Of a stretch of 64,000 nt of DNA, positions 1 to 7,908 are shown in pieces. The stretch spans positions 1-64,000 of the forward strand of contig JASEGJ010000002.1 of NCBI GenBank assembly GCA_030018135.1, written 5' to 3'. The stretch's first letter is position 1. Each line of letters begins with the position of its first letter. Origin of the DNA: Candidatus Hodarchaeaceae archaeon (lineage in GTDB: Archaea > Hadarchaeota > Hadarchaeia > Hadarchaeales > Hadarchaeaceae). The position numbers and the translations under genes were made by a program. The notes under the pieces are model-generated. The model did not search any database, was not told where the DNA came from, and saw only the letters and a program-made list of their open reading frames with translations.

Positions 1-76
1 GCGCAGTTCAATTTCCGACCCCGGAAGCCCCGCACTTCAGTGCGGGGTAGTTCACTTTGGCACTAAGGGCCTTTAG
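1..76 (+). mobile_element. Right-end remnant of an IS200/IS605-type (tnpB) element
   Basis: An 8-bp GC-rich hairpin with a TTCA loop (28-47) is followed by GGTAGTTCAC, the layout typical of the right end of TnpB-carrying IS200/IS605 elements. The open frame 2-76 encodes a tail with the string GSPAL, resembling the usual C-terminus of TnpB (EAGSP type). The rest of the element would lie outside the window. Calling this TnpB/omega-RNA right-end sequence is recognition by eye of a short motif. A plain intrinsic hairpin is the alternative. Confidence 0.5.
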
Positions 77-174
77 TTTTTGGGCCCTGCTCGAGATGCC
101 CCTGCAGCACCGCCTATTGAGCATTGAGACAGCAAGTTAATAAACATGCGTGCGAACCACAGCTGAGGGCTCAC

Positions 175-1158
175 ATGAGGCTCGGGCGGGATTTCACGAA
201 CTGCCTAGTATTTGACTACCTCACCGATGAGCAAAAACGAGGTGTGGCCTACGGTCAAATAGATCCCTCTTCGATGAACGCGCTCGCCATCGCGAAGGCC
301 AAGATGGACGTCGAGCGACAGATCCAAGTGACCCGAGAGCTCGGCTTCGAACACCTGGAACTCGATGCCGATTCCCCAAACCCCTACTTGAATTTTGACG
401 CCCCGCGCAGGCGGGCAATCCGAGAGGCGGCCAAGTCCAGCGATATCACGCTCTCTTTGCACTTGCCGTACAGCTACATAGGCGGGAGCTTGTGCTGCCC
501 GCAGGACAGCGACCGCGCCATCGCGGTTGAGCTACACAAGCGATGCATCGAGTTTGCCTCGAACATCGGAGCCAAGTACGCCACGACACACCCGGGCAGT
601 GTCCCTTGGTACCAAAGGGCTGGTAGGTATTTCGACCGTGCGCGCGATGCCCTCATCCGCAGCCTCCTCGAGTTGGGTCAATTTGCCAACGACAGGAGTT
701 TGGCGCTTTGCCTCGAAAACAATACGGCCTTCGATGGCATTCTCAGCGAGCCCGAGGAATGCCTAGCGGTGATTGCAGAGGTTCAGGAGCGTGGTATTTA
801 CATCTATTTCAATTTTGACATCGGACACTGGCTGACCCGCGCGGATGTGGGCAAGCCCGTTCCGGAACCTCCCGAAAATGTGCTGGAGCCGCTACCTCCC
901 GACATGCTCAAGGAACTCCACCTCAACGACTACGTCCCCAAGGAGAACATGGGCGAGGGGATATTTCATCCGCCGATCCACCTCGGATGGGGATTTCTCA
1001 AGCGGGGCAATCTCGAGCGGTATGCTAGGTTGGTAAAGCGAAAGGGGGTCGAGGTCGTCGTGCTGGAGACCGCCATGAAGAGCACCGCGCAGGCGCTCGA
1101 ACGCTACGAGTTGCTCAGGGCCGAGAGTGAATTCGTGCGCGAAATTTTCGGTGTTTGA
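175..1158 (+). CDS. Xylose-isomerase-like TIM-barrel protein (sugar phosphate isomerase/epimerase or AP endonuclease 2 family)
   Basis: A 327-residue protein with the metal-binding pattern of the TIM-barrel family that includes endonuclease IV and sugar phosphate isomerases/epimerases: a His in TTHPGS, a Glu in LCLENN, Asp and His in FDIGHW, a His in ELHLND and a closing VLET glutamate. The frame is open from a TTG at 124. I chose ATG 175 because GAGGG stands 5 nt before it and the conserved fold starts just after. The stop overlaps the start of the next gene, so the two are probably co-transcribed. Whether the substrate is a sugar phosphate or abasic DNA cannot be told from sequence. Similar archaeal proteins are annotated both ways. 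Confidence 0.8.
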   Translation: MRLGRDFTNCLVFDYLTDEQKRGVAYGQIDPSSMNALAIAKAKMDVERQIQVTRELGFEHLELDADSPNPYLNFDAPRRRAIREAAKSSDITLSLHLPYSYIGGSLCCPQDSDRAIAVELHKRCIEFASNIGAKYATTHPGSVPWYQRAGRYFDRARDALIRSLLELGQFANDRSLALCLENNTAFDGILSEPEECLAVIAEVQERGIYIYFNFDIGHWLTRADVGKPVPEPPENVLEPLPPDMLKELHLNDYVPKENMGEGIFHPPIHLGWGFLKRGNLERYARLVKRKGVEVVVLETAMKSTAQALERYELLRAESEFVREIFGV

Positions 1159-1802
1159 TGATGTTTTCGTACGTCTTTTTGCTGGGGCGGCCGGGCTCCG
1201 GCAAGTCGGTCGCGTATCAGCTGTTGGCCGACCGGATCCTCAGGGAGGGGGTAGCCGACGAAGTCGTGCGCATAGACGACTTCCCGATCCTAAAGGAGAT
1301 AACGGAGCGCGATAAGGACTTTAAAAGACACGTGCGCTCGGAGGGCGATTTTTTAATCACGGACCGCTCGGTCTACGACGATGTCTTGAAGGAGATCAAC
1401 CGCCGAGTTAAGCGGCTTTGGGGGGCGCACAAAATCGTCTTCATAGAATTTGCGCGAAACAGCTACACCGAGGCCTTTGAGAATTTTGATCGAGAGGTGT
1501 TGGACCGCTCGCTGATTGTCTATCTCTATTGCCCATTTGAGGTCTGCTTCGAGCGCAACATAAGAAGGTTTAAGGAAAAGCCCGAAGGCTTGGACGAGCA
1601 CATCGTGCCGCGCGATTTGATGGGCGAGTACTACCGCCGCGACGACTACGAGGAGCTATTTCTGAGGTCCGAGCACGAGCTGAAAAAGCAGGCCCCGGCG
1701 CAGATCGTCGTCGTTAAAAATGATACCGAGGGCTTGGAGGGGTTAAAACGAGAGCTGGAGAAGGTGATCGCCGCGTTGGGCGGCACCGATCGCATTTCGT
1801 GA
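1158..1802 (+). CDS. P-loop nucleotide kinase-like protein
   Basis: About 214 residues, beginning with a strand and a Walker A motif (GRPGSGKS, roughly residues 9-16), then alternating helices and strands as in adenylate/thymidylate kinase-like NTPases. An arginine-rich stretch (FERNIRRFKEKP) lies where the LID region of such kinases would be. The ATG overlaps the stop of the TIM-barrel gene (TTGATGATG), so the two are translationally coupled. Two adjacent ATG codons (1158, 1161) are possible starts. The fold is clear; the phosphate acceptor is unknown. Confidence 0.75.
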   Translation: MMFSYVFLLGRPGSGKSVAYQLLADRILREGVADEVVRIDDFPILKEITERDKDFKRHVRSEGDFLITDRSVYDDVLKEINRRVKRLWGAHKIVFIEFARNSYTEAFENFDREVLDRSLIVYLYCPFEVCFERNIRRFKEKPEGLDEHIVPRDLMGEYYRRDDYEELFLRSEHELKKQAPAQIVVVKNDTEGLEGLKRELEKVIAALGGTDRIS

Positions 1803-1832
1803 ATTGACTCATCTTTCATGAATCTTACCCGT

Positions 1833-2627
1833 TCAAACGTCTCCCGGTAATGTGGGTAAGCGGGCGAGCACGGAGACCTTAAATCTACCATGCCCGTCTC
1901 GATCCCTTCCGATGAGCTTGGCCGTTTCACCGACCTCGGCCCCAAATTTTGTTTTGAGCAACGACGCCATTCGCCTCGCCAAGGTGGTTGAGCTGAGGTA
2001 CAGATCGAGACCCCTTGGCTTCTCCTCGATTTTTGCTATAAATGCCGCACGATTTCGCTCGTGCGCGTCAGTCGCATACCCCTCGAGCATGCTCTTGATG
2101 CCCCTTAAAGTCTCGGCTGGTATTTCCCCCTTCCCCCTAACCTGCAAAATTGCCTCGTGATAGCCCGCGCTCCTAAGGCTACATACGTCGCAGGTGGTCC
2201 ACTTTGGCTTCACCTCAACCCTAGCTTGTTCCGCGTGAGGCTCGACCTGTGACTCATGAACCTTACCCCGCGCATGGATGTCCACAAACACGCCCTGTGG
2301 CCCGATCTCCGGCTCGATGCGCAGTTCCATTCTGTCTGCTTGGCTTGGACGCACGAACCGCATGCCAGATTGGGTAAGCCGGGCCACCCGTAAAGCCGAG
2401 AGCGCTGCCGATTTGGCTGCGTTCCCAAGGGCTGACTCCTTATCAGCTGGCTCACTCCATCTGTTGCCGACGAGGTACGCGTTACATCTGCTGCAAATTT
2501 GCACCCGAACCTCGGATGGGGACCTGACAAGTCGATTCTCCTCCATAAAACAGGGCTGGCATAAACCTTGGATGAGTGGACCCCTCTCCGCCTCAAGCGC
2601 GCCGCATTTATAGCAAAATCGTCGCAT
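1833..2627 (-). CDS. NMD3 family protein (large ribosomal subunit biogenesis/export homologue)
   Basis: 264 residues matching the archaeal form of NMD3. The N-terminus carries paired CxxC zinc sites (CYKCG, CQPC, CSRC) and a later CDVC pair sits in the characteristic segment ending in GYHEAILQVRG. Eukaryotic NMD3 is an adaptor for nuclear export of 60S subunits; archaea have no nucleus, so a role in late large-subunit maturation is inferred from the family. The open frame starts upstream at a TTG (2651), but ATG 2627 directly precedes the first zinc knuckle and has a GGGG stretch upstream. It is convergent with the kinase gene, 30 bp away. Confidence 0.88.
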   Translation of the reverse strand: MRRFCYKCGALEAERGPLIQGLCQPCFMEENRLVRSPSEVRVQICSRCNAYLVGNRWSEPADKESALGNAAKSAALSALRVARLTQSGMRFVRPSQADRMELRIEPEIGPQGVFVDIHARGKVHESQVEPHAEQARVEVKPKWTTCDVCSLRSAGYHEAILQVRGKGEIPAETLRGIKSMLEGYATDAHERNRAAFIAKIEEKPRGLDLYLSSTTLARRMASLLKTKFGAEVGETAKLIGRDRDGHGRFKVSVLARLPTLPGDV

Positions 2628-2695
2628 GTTCGCCCCATTAACAGTTCGCAACGATTAGAATTAAGAATGTGGTTTGGTTCGTTGACTTTGGGCGC

Positions 2696-2986
2696 TCACA
2701 TCCTAACCATTTGCGCATGCGGCACATTCCGAATTTGGATGACGTTTTCGCGGTCCACGAAGCCCTCCTCAATTGCGCGCTCCACGATCGAACCTATCAT
2801 GTTTGCGATGGTTGCCTCGCGCAGGGCGGCCAAGCACTCCTCAACGCTTGCCTCCTTGCCGCCGTAAAATGATTTATCGATCTTGAGCTTGAGTTCGCCC
2901 TGCCTGAACTCCTTGCCTATCAGCTCCCCGTCGCAGATTATCACGAGCACCTCCTTGGCGGTGCGCACCACCCTCAGGCGCGGCAA
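2696..2986 (-). CDS. DUF424 family protein
   Basis: 96 residues with the hallmark features of the archaeal DUF424 family: VLVIICDGELIGK near the N-terminus, a SFYGG motif, and LREATIANMIG before a short C-terminal strand. The function is unknown. The gene is widely found next to translation genes. Here it starts (TTG 2986) one base after the stop of aIF2-beta, so it is almost certainly translated from the same message, which supports a link with translation initiation or RNA metabolism. NMD3 follows about 70 bp downstream on the same strand. Confidence 0.9.
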   Translation of the reverse strand: MPRLRVVRTAKEVLVIICDGELIGKEFRQGELKLKIDKSFYGGKEASVEECLAALREATIANMIGSIVERAIEEGFVDRENVIQIRNVPHAQMVRM

Positions 2987-2987
2987 G

Positions 2988-3398
2988 CTAAACGCTCCTC
3001 ACGGAGGCGCGGGCACCACATGCCTCGCACTTCAGCATATGGATCCTTTCCTTTTTTATCAGCTTTGTATCGGGCTTATTGCATTCGCGACAGAGCACGA
3101 ACTCCTGCACGTAGCGCTTGATCCGGTCGGCGACGACAGACTTCACGAACCTGCCCTGAAAAATCGCCTGAGTGCCCTCGAGATTGCCCGCGGCGCCGAG
3201 TTCCCGCAAAAGGTATTTTAGCATATGCTCGGGCTCGCGATTTAAAGCGCTCGCGATGCTCCTGAAATTCCGCAGGGTCGTGCGGTTGCCTATTACGGCG
3301 ACATCCGCCTCCGGGATCTGAAAGCGCTCCCGCTCAAAGACCGCCTTTGGAACCTGCTCAAGGGCGCGATTCAACAACTTTTCGTAGTCCTGTGCCAA
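2988..3398 (-). CDS. Translation initiation factor aIF2 subunit beta
   Basis: 136 residues. aIF2-beta is part of the heterotrimer that carries initiator Met-tRNA to the small ribosomal subunit. Visible are the central NRTTLRNF and LLRELGAAGNLEG core and the C-terminal C4 zinc ribbon (CREC ... CEAC). The frame is open further upstream, but TTG 3398 sits 5 nt after a GGGGTGA Shine-Dalgarno formed by the end of the preceding gene and gives the normal family length of about 135-140 residues. It follows the RPA-like gene by 4 bp and precedes DUF424 by 1 bp, in an operon RPA-like, aIF2-beta, DUF424, perhaps NMD3. Confidence 0.93.
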   Translation of the reverse strand: MAQDYEKLLNRALEQVPKAVFERERFQIPEADVAVIGNRTTLRNFRSIASALNREPEHMLKYLLRELGAAGNLEGTQAIFQGRFVKSVVADRIKRYVQEFVLCRECNKPDTKLIKKERIHMLKCEACGARASVRSV

Positions 3399-3402
3399 TT
3401 GT

Positions 3403-4128
3403 TCACCCCAGGCGCTTAAACCTGTCGACCTTCGGCTCGAATATTTCACCGTCCGAGATCAGCACGCGCAGCGCGTCCTCCACTTCCGCTCGAGTCATGT
3501 CCAGCTCAGCGGCGATGTCTATCGGCGCGACGCCCTCTCCCTTATCCAGTTTGTCGAACGCGAGCAGGACCTTTTTCTTGACATCCTCGGGCACCTCCGG
3601 CAACGGTTCCTCCGCCTCCTCTATTGCCTCGACCGTTGGCTCAGACTCCGGCACAAATGGCATTTCCACCTCTAGCCGCCTAACCTCTGGCTTGAACTTT
3701 GGTCGCGGTCGCTCCCCCCGCGCCAGCATCTGCCTTCTCGCGCGCAGTATCTCAAGCTCCCGCACCAGTTCCCAATTTGGGTCCTCGACGCGCGCGATCA
3801 TCTCCGGCACCAGATATATCTCACCCGCGTACTCACGAACCCGGCCGATGACATCTATGAGCTCGCCGATGTTCAAGTCCGCCAAGGTTCGCACATCTTG
3901 CTGCCAAGCCTTCAGCCTAATCGTCTCGCTACCGTCGTCGATGCGCAGGGTCGCGTAGGTTTGGTCCTCGCTAAGATATTTTTCAACGACGGTCGCCAAG
4001 ACCCGAGCGCGGGAGATCCGTTGGCCCCACGGCGTGAGGAGGTGGCTGGGCTCGGTGCCGTCGGGGGAGCGCACGTACTTACCACCGACGAGGTCCTCGA
4101 TCTTAACCTTGAAAGCAGTCGATCGCAT
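3403..4128 (-). CDS. RPA32-like single-stranded DNA-binding protein (OB fold plus C-terminal winged helix)
   Basis: About 241 residues. The N-terminal half has an OB-fold pattern (RISRARVLATVVEKYL ... ATLRIDDGSETIRLKAW ... GRVREYAGEIYLVPE), typical of archaeal RPA/RPA32-type ssDNA-binding subunits. A Pro/Glu-rich linker follows, then a C-terminal winged helix (IDIAAELDMTRAEVEDALRVL). In eukaryotic RPA32 the winged helix recruits partners, and a similar role is inferred here. ATG 4128 and ATG 4134 are both possible. A TATA-like TTTTAAAG on the minus strand about 28 nt upstream implies a nearly leaderless transcript. It heads the aIF2-beta/DUF424 operon. Confidence 0.85.
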   Translation of the reverse strand: MRSTAFKVKIEDLVGGKYVRSPDGTEPSHLLTPWGQRISRARVLATVVEKYLSEDQTYATLRIDDGSETIRLKAWQQDVRTLADLNIGELIDVIGRVREYAGEIYLVPEMIARVEDPNWELVRELEILRARRQMLARGERPRPKFKPEVRRLEVEMPFVPESEPTVEAIEEAEEPLPEVPEDVKKKVLLAFDKLDKGEGVAPIDIAAELDMTRAEVEDALRVLISDGEIFEPKVDRFKRLG

Positions 4129-4156
4129 GAGCATCAAGGATATGTCAAAGCCGCAA

Positions 4157-4166
4157 CTTTAAAACC
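4157..4166 (-). promoter_or_regulatory. TATA box of the RPA-like/aIF2-beta operon
   Basis: On the minus strand GGTTTTAAAG lies about 28 nt before ATG 4128, the distance expected when transcription starts at or just before the start codon. No Shine-Dalgarno is seen before that ATG, in agreement with a leaderless message. Confidence 0.6.
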
Positions 4167-4204
4167 TTTACAACGATGGCAAAATGTGCATATTTGGCTC
4201 GCGT

Positions 4205-4255
4205 GATGTCACAGGTGTGACATCCGCGGCGCTGCCCCAACGTCACAGCTGTGAC
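4205..4255. promoter_or_regulatory. Twin palindromic operator-like sites between divergent genes
   Basis: Two related dyads occur in the divergent region between the RPA-like gene and cgi121: GATGTCACAGGTGTGACATC (4205-4224, symmetric except for the two central bases) and GTCACAGCTGTGAC (4242-4255, perfect). Their centres are 34 bp apart, about three helical turns, so a dimeric regulator could bind both on one face. The regulator is not known; the winged-helix protein at 5007-5306 is a local candidate by proximity only. Confidence 0.55.
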
Positions 4256-4411
4256 AATCAACGATGTTCCGCCAGCGGGAGAGCCGCGCGCGCCAAATCC
4301 TCCCCTAGGATATTTGAGTGCGTAAGGCAAAACAAAATTTTGGCTGCCATCAAGTTTTCCGACCGAGCCAACAAACAAATATCGGCGATTATCATAGGGT
4401 AACAGAGCACC

Positions 4412-5020
4412 ATGTTCGAGCTAACCGGCACATTTGGCAAGCGCACGGTCGGTGTGGTCGGCGGTAGAAAGACCGTAGATGATGTCGACGGGGTGCTCAC
4501 AAAACTTGCAAGCATTGATCGCAAACATGGCACGGTAAGCCAAGTGTTTGACGCTTCACGCATCGCTGGCAAGGGGCACCTCGTACACGCCGCGCGACTC
4601 GCGCTCATGGCGCACGGCACCAACAGGGGTTTCGCCAGCTCCATGGAGATCGAGCTCGTGTGCTGGGCTGCGGGCCTGCGACAGATAGACCGGGCACTCG
4701 AGAGGGTCGGCATCCGTAGCGGTTGCGAGACATTGGCAATTTTGACCATCGGAAGGACACGCGCACAAGTGGGGCGCGCACAAGCGGATGCGGTCCACGA
4801 GTTAAAAATTGAACGGGACGACGGGGTTGTGGAACTCACGCCGCAAAAGGTCCTAACGCTGCTGAGGATCTTCTCCATACCAAAGCGAGAGCTGAAGATC
4901 GCCGATGTTCAAAAGCTCGTGTTCGAGCGCATGGCACTGCTCGGCTTGGAAAAGATGTCCGCTCCACCCTTTAAAGGGGGAGGGGCAATAAAGCTATTTG
5001 AGGACCATGGAGAGCGATGA
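4412..5020 (+). CDS. KEOPS complex subunit Cgi121
   Basis: 202 residues. Cgi121 is the tRNA-binding subunit of KEOPS, which makes N6-threonylcarbamoyladenosine at tRNA position 37. The family core is visible: AGKGHLVHAARLALMAH, then FASSMEIELVCWAAG, then RQIDRALERVGI. The N-terminal and central regions fit the usual length, and the C-terminal about 45 residues look like a lineage-specific extension. The downstream winged-helix gene starts inside this gene (4-base-offset overlap of 14 bp), so they are probably co-translated. A gene for a THUMP-domain tRNA-modification factor follows, giving a tRNA-modification theme. Confidence 0.85.
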   Translation: MFELTGTFGKRTVGVVGGRKTVDDVDGVLTKLASIDRKHGTVSQVFDASRIAGKGHLVHAARLALMAHGTNRGFASSMEIELVCWAAGLRQIDRALERVGIRSGCETLAILTIGRTRAQVGRAQADAVHELKIERDDGVVELTPQKVLTLLRIFSIPKRELKIADVQKLVFERMALLGLEKMSAPPFKGGGAIKLFEDHGER

Positions 5021-5306
5021 GAGAGTATTCGATGAAATTTTTGGCGACTCATCGAGAGCTCGGGTAGTCGGCCTTCTGCTCAGCAAAGGGAGAAGCCATG
5101 GAAAGTCGGATATCTTGGCGGCGACCGAGATCAGCCCCCGCGACCTAGAAGCCTGTCTGCAGAAGCTTATGGCCCTAGGCATCATAATTGAGGAGAACAG
5201 AAAGTTTCGGATAAATACCAAGTCCAAGGTTGGTCGGGCGCTTCATGTATTCCACCAAGAACTTCTGCTCGCCGAGGCTGAGGCTTTCGGCCACCACGGC
5301 GTTTAG
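5007..5306 (+). CDS. Small winged-helix DNA-binding protein
   Basis: 99 residues consistent with one winged helix-turn-helix domain: ARVVGLLLSKG, SDILAATEISPRDLEACLQKLMALGIII, then a short wing and a C-terminal helix. ATG 5007 was chosen because GAGGA precedes it; an earlier codon in frame has no such site. It overlaps the end of cgi121 and is followed 8 bp later by the THUMP gene. No specific family is recognised. It could be a transcription regulator, or, given its neighbours, an RNA-related winged helix. No ligand or metal site is evident. Confidence 0.65.
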   Translation: MESDERVFDEIFGDSSRARVVGLLLSKGRSHGKSDILAATEISPRDLEACLQKLMALGIIIEENRKFRINTKSKVGRALHVFHQELLLAEAEAFGHHGV

Positions 5307-5314
5307 GTGGACCG

Positions 5315-5854
5315 ATGGCAAAACTCATCGTCACAAGCCGCGGGTTATCGAACACCAGACAGACCATCGCCGCGCTCAGGGTCGTCGTGCCGGGGGCGCG
5401 CATCCGACGGACCGGCTTCAGGGGCGTCACCTCGCTCGAGGCGGATGGCGACGTATTTGAGCTGGCTAAAAATGTAAACCGGGAATGCTTCGCGAGCGTG
5501 GGACGGGCGACGGCGGTATTAATGGAAGTGGAAAGCAGGCCCGAGGCGATAAAAGGGGCGGCGGTCAAAATTGGCGTCGAAAACATCAGAGGTGACGAAA
5601 AGTTTTGCTTCAGGCTGCACAAGCGCGGCTCGCACCGGCTCGAGCAGGAGACACCGAAACTTGAATACGAGATAGGCGGCGCGATCTGGACCGCCGTCCA
5701 ACGGAAGTACAAAAGGGAGCCGAAGGTGGACCTTAAAAATCCGGATGTGATGGTGATCGCCGAAGTCCTTGGGCCGAACACCGCCGTGGGCATCCTGAGG
5801 AAGGCTTGGCGAGCGGGCACTACCCAACAAGCTCCTCAAAGGACTCGTCCTTGA
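5315..5854 (+). CDS. THUMP domain protein, Tan1-like (tRNA modification)
   Basis: 179 residues matching archaeal THUMP-only proteins related to yeast Tan1, the adaptor for N4-acetylcytidine formation in tRNA. Features: an N-terminal strand-rich part (LIVTSRGLSNTRQTIAAL), then the THUMP signature region around CFRLHKRGSH, YEIGGAIW and VDLKNPDVMVIAEV. ATG 5315 has AGGTGG 5 nt upstream. It is the third gene of the Cgi121/winged-helix unit. Its 3' end overlaps the convergent gene 5820-6107 by 35 bp. Specific involvement in tRNA acetylation is inferred from the family. Confidence 0.8.
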   Translation: MAKLIVTSRGLSNTRQTIAALRVVVPGARIRRTGFRGVTSLEADGDVFELAKNVNRECFASVGRATAVLMEVESRPEAIKGAAVKIGVENIRGDEKFCFRLHKRGSHRLEQETPKLEYEIGGAIWTAVQRKYKREPKVDLKNPDVMVIAEVLGPNTAVGILRKAWRAGTTQQAPQRTRP

Positions 5855-6107
5855 TTATCTCCGTGACGCGGGCACATGCGGGCATTATCGGCCTTTCGGA
5901 GCAGGTGAGGTTGCCGTCCTCGTCGATGGAAACGTACTTGGCCTTCAGCGGCTCCTTCGCCTCCACGGCGATGCATATGAGCTCTGCCTCCGTGCCCGCG
6001 TAGACGTAGAAATAATGTCTTCCCTTGTAATTGTAGTAGAAAATCCACCCCTGCCCCCTAGCGATGTTCACCACGTCCGCCAGATTCTTGCACCAGTTGA
6101 TCTTCAT
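5820..6107 (-). CDS. Conserved-looking small protein of unknown function
   Basis: 95 residues, not recognised. Visible: an aromatic strand-rich N-terminal half (GWIFYYNYKGRHYFYVYAG), a middle strand pair, and four cysteines (about residues 6, 45, 69 and 78) without a clear zinc-knuckle spacing. It overlaps the end of the convergent THUMP gene by 35 bp. The acidic C-terminus and the lack of a signal peptide or membrane segment suggest a small cytosolic protein. The alternating hydrophobic pattern makes it a plausible real gene. Confidence 0.6.
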   Translation of the reverse strand: MKINWCKNLADVVNIARGQGWIFYYNYKGRHYFYVYAGTEAELICIAVEAKEPLKAKYVSIDEDGNLTCSERPIMPACARVTEIIKDESFEELVG

Positions 6108-6160
6108 GTTTTACCCATTCCGTAGCTTTGCCCGGCGCCCTTAAAACATTTCAATTGCAC

Positions 6161-7336
6161 TCAAGCGGGCGGGGCTTTAACCCCGGCTGCCTCCTTTAAT
6201 TTCTCGACTCCAAAATAGGATCCCCTCACGATCAGGGAGTCCCCTGCCCTGACCCTGACCTTCATGCTCGGGTCGAAGATGTAACATTTGCCCCTCTTTA
6301 TCATGAGCACGTATGCGCCCATGGTCGCCCAGAGGTTTAGCTTGCCCAGCGTTTTACTTACCAAAGGGGAACCTTCCGAAACGTCGACCTTGGCTATTCG
6401 CTCGTCGGCCTCGGCGATGGCCCGCGCGAAGACCGGGTGAAGTTCAACCCCGCGAAGGACGACGTCCACGATGGAGTCCGCGGCGTCCGATATCTTCTCC
6501 ATGCACTTGACTACCTGCAGCACGCTGTTGAGCCTCGCGACGTCCCGCTCACGTTTCGCCGCCCTGAGCGTTGCAAGCCAGAGCTTGTAGTTGAGCTTGT
6601 CGAACTCCTCCTCGAGCTCCCTGACCCATTCGGCGATCTCGCGCGAGCCGAGCAAGATCGAGGAGTACGCCATATCGACCATCACGCTGCTCAGGTCGCG
6701 CATCTCCGCGAGCGCATCCCTGATCGACGCGAGGCCCTGCTTGGGAACTAAAGCCATTTTTGGGGCGGCCGCCATCTTGCTCAGGGTATTTATGCCGTCC
6801 TGCGGCCCCCGCGCGATGAGCACGTCGCCCGCCGACGCCTCGGCATCCCTTGTGGGGGGGACGATCCAGGACTTGTCCCTCTTTATGGCCAAAACCCAAA
6901 CGCCTATGTTCGAGGGGAGCCTGAGCTCCGAGAACCTTTTGCCGAGCAGCATCGAGCCATCCGCAACTTCTATCTTGGCCACCTTCTCGTCCGCGTTGGC
7001 TATGGCCTCGCGCACGACCGGGTGGATGTCTATGCCCCTGAGGACGAGATCCGCCATGTCGCCAGTTGCGTTGGATATCGCCTCCGCCGCGCTCGCGACC
7101 TGGAGGATGCCAGTTATCTTTCGAGCTTCCCTGACGTTACGCGCGGCAACTGCCGCAATTATCCTGATGCTGTACATGAGCTCGTCCATGCGCGCCTCCA
7201 GCTCATGCACCCGCTCCGCTATTTCATCGTCTTCAAAAAGCAGCGACGCGTATGCGAGATCTATCATCAAGTCCGAGACATCCTTCATCTCGGTCAGGAG
7301 CTCTCGTACGCTTTTCGGCTTCCAGATTTTCGCCAT
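6161..7336 (-). CDS. Duplicated PhoU-like/TrkA_C regulatory protein of a cation transporter
   Basis: About 391 residues made of two similar halves. Each has a helical PhoU-like module (LMIDLAYASLLF / VMVDMAYSSILL) followed by a TrkA_C/RCK_C module (GSMLLGKRFSELRLPSNIGVWVLAIKR / GSPLVSKTLGKLNLWATMGAYVLMIKR). TrkA_C domains bind ligands that gate ion channels; PhoU domains dock on transporters. ATG 7336 lies 7 bp after the stop of the second MgtE-like gene, so all three are one operon and this protein is probably the cytosolic regulator of the transporter. The ligand is unknown; nucleotides such as c-di-AMP are known for some TrkA_C domains, and a c-di-AMP synthase lies at 60 kb. Confidence 0.82.
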   Translation of the reverse strand: MAKIWKPKSVRELLTEMKDVSDLMIDLAYASLLFEDDEIAERVHELEARMDELMYSIRIIAAVAARNVREARKITGILQVASAAEAISNATGDMADLVLRGIDIHPVVREAIANADEKVAKIEVADGSMLLGKRFSELRLPSNIGVWVLAIKRDKSWIVPPTRDAEASAGDVLIARGPQDGINTLSKMAAAPKMALVPKQGLASIRDALAEMRDLSSVMVDMAYSSILLGSREIAEWVRELEEEFDKLNYKLWLATLRAAKRERDVARLNSVLQVVKCMEKISDAADSIVDVVLRGVELHPVFARAIAEADERIAKVDVSEGSPLVSKTLGKLNLWATMGAYVLMIKRGKCYIFDPSMKVRVRAGDSLIVRGSYFGVEKLKEAAGVKAPPA

Positions 7337-7343
7337 TTTTTTC

Positions 7344-7904
7344 TCACACACCTACTATTTTGACCGCTATAAGTAAGCACGTTACGCCGAGCAAATCGAC
7401 GATGGAGGTGACGATGGGGATGACCACGTTGTCTGGGTCAAAGCCCTTCGCGAATGAAATAAATGCGGATGCGACGGTTGCGAACACTATTACCGGCACC
7501 AGCATCATGCTGGCTATCAAAAATGTGAGCATAAACCTGACGGAACTCACGAACACCATGCCGAGCATGTACGCGATGGCGAATATCACTAGGCTGACGA
7601 ATGAGAAGATCCCGACGCTCATGAATACCGATGCACTGATGTTGCCGCTCAGCACCCTCTGCCCCTTGAACTTGGGCTCGGCTGTACCCATGTGCAGGGC
7701 GGATGCCAGCCTGGCACCCAATATGCTGCCGATGTTGCCGCCTATGCCGTTTATCGGCGGGATCATCAACAGGATTATCGGCGCCTCCTTGATTTTCTCG
7801 ATCTGAGCGTTGAGCATGTAGCCCGCAAAAATTCCTATTATCGCGCACGCCAGCAACACGGGATAGCTTTCAAGCACTATTCTGCGCGCGCTGTAGGTCG
7901 TCAA
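7344..7904 (-). CDS. MgtE-type divalent cation transporter half (second copy)
   Basis: 186 residues, strongly hydrophobic, with about five predicted membrane helices and the MgtE membrane-domain signatures: PPINGIGGNIGSILGARLASALHMG near the N-terminus and KGFDPDNVVIPIVTSIVDLLGV at the C-terminus (the metal-coordinating PDN-type segment). It lacks the cytosolic N and CBS domains of bacterial MgtE. It follows the first MgtE-like gene by 4 bp. The two probably pair into one transporter, as in archaea where SLC41/MgtE halves are encoded by tandem genes. Mg2+ is the likely substrate by family. Confidence 0.85.
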   Translation of the reverse strand: MTTYSARRIVLESYPVLLACAIIGIFAGYMLNAQIEKIKEAPIILLMIPPINGIGGNIGSILGARLASALHMGTAEPKFKGQRVLSGNISASVFMSVGIFSFVSLVIFAIAYMLGMVFVSSVRFMLTFLIASMMLVPVIVFATVASAFISFAKGFDPDNVVIPIVTSIVDLLGVTCLLIAVKIVGV

Positions 7905-7908
7905 GCTT

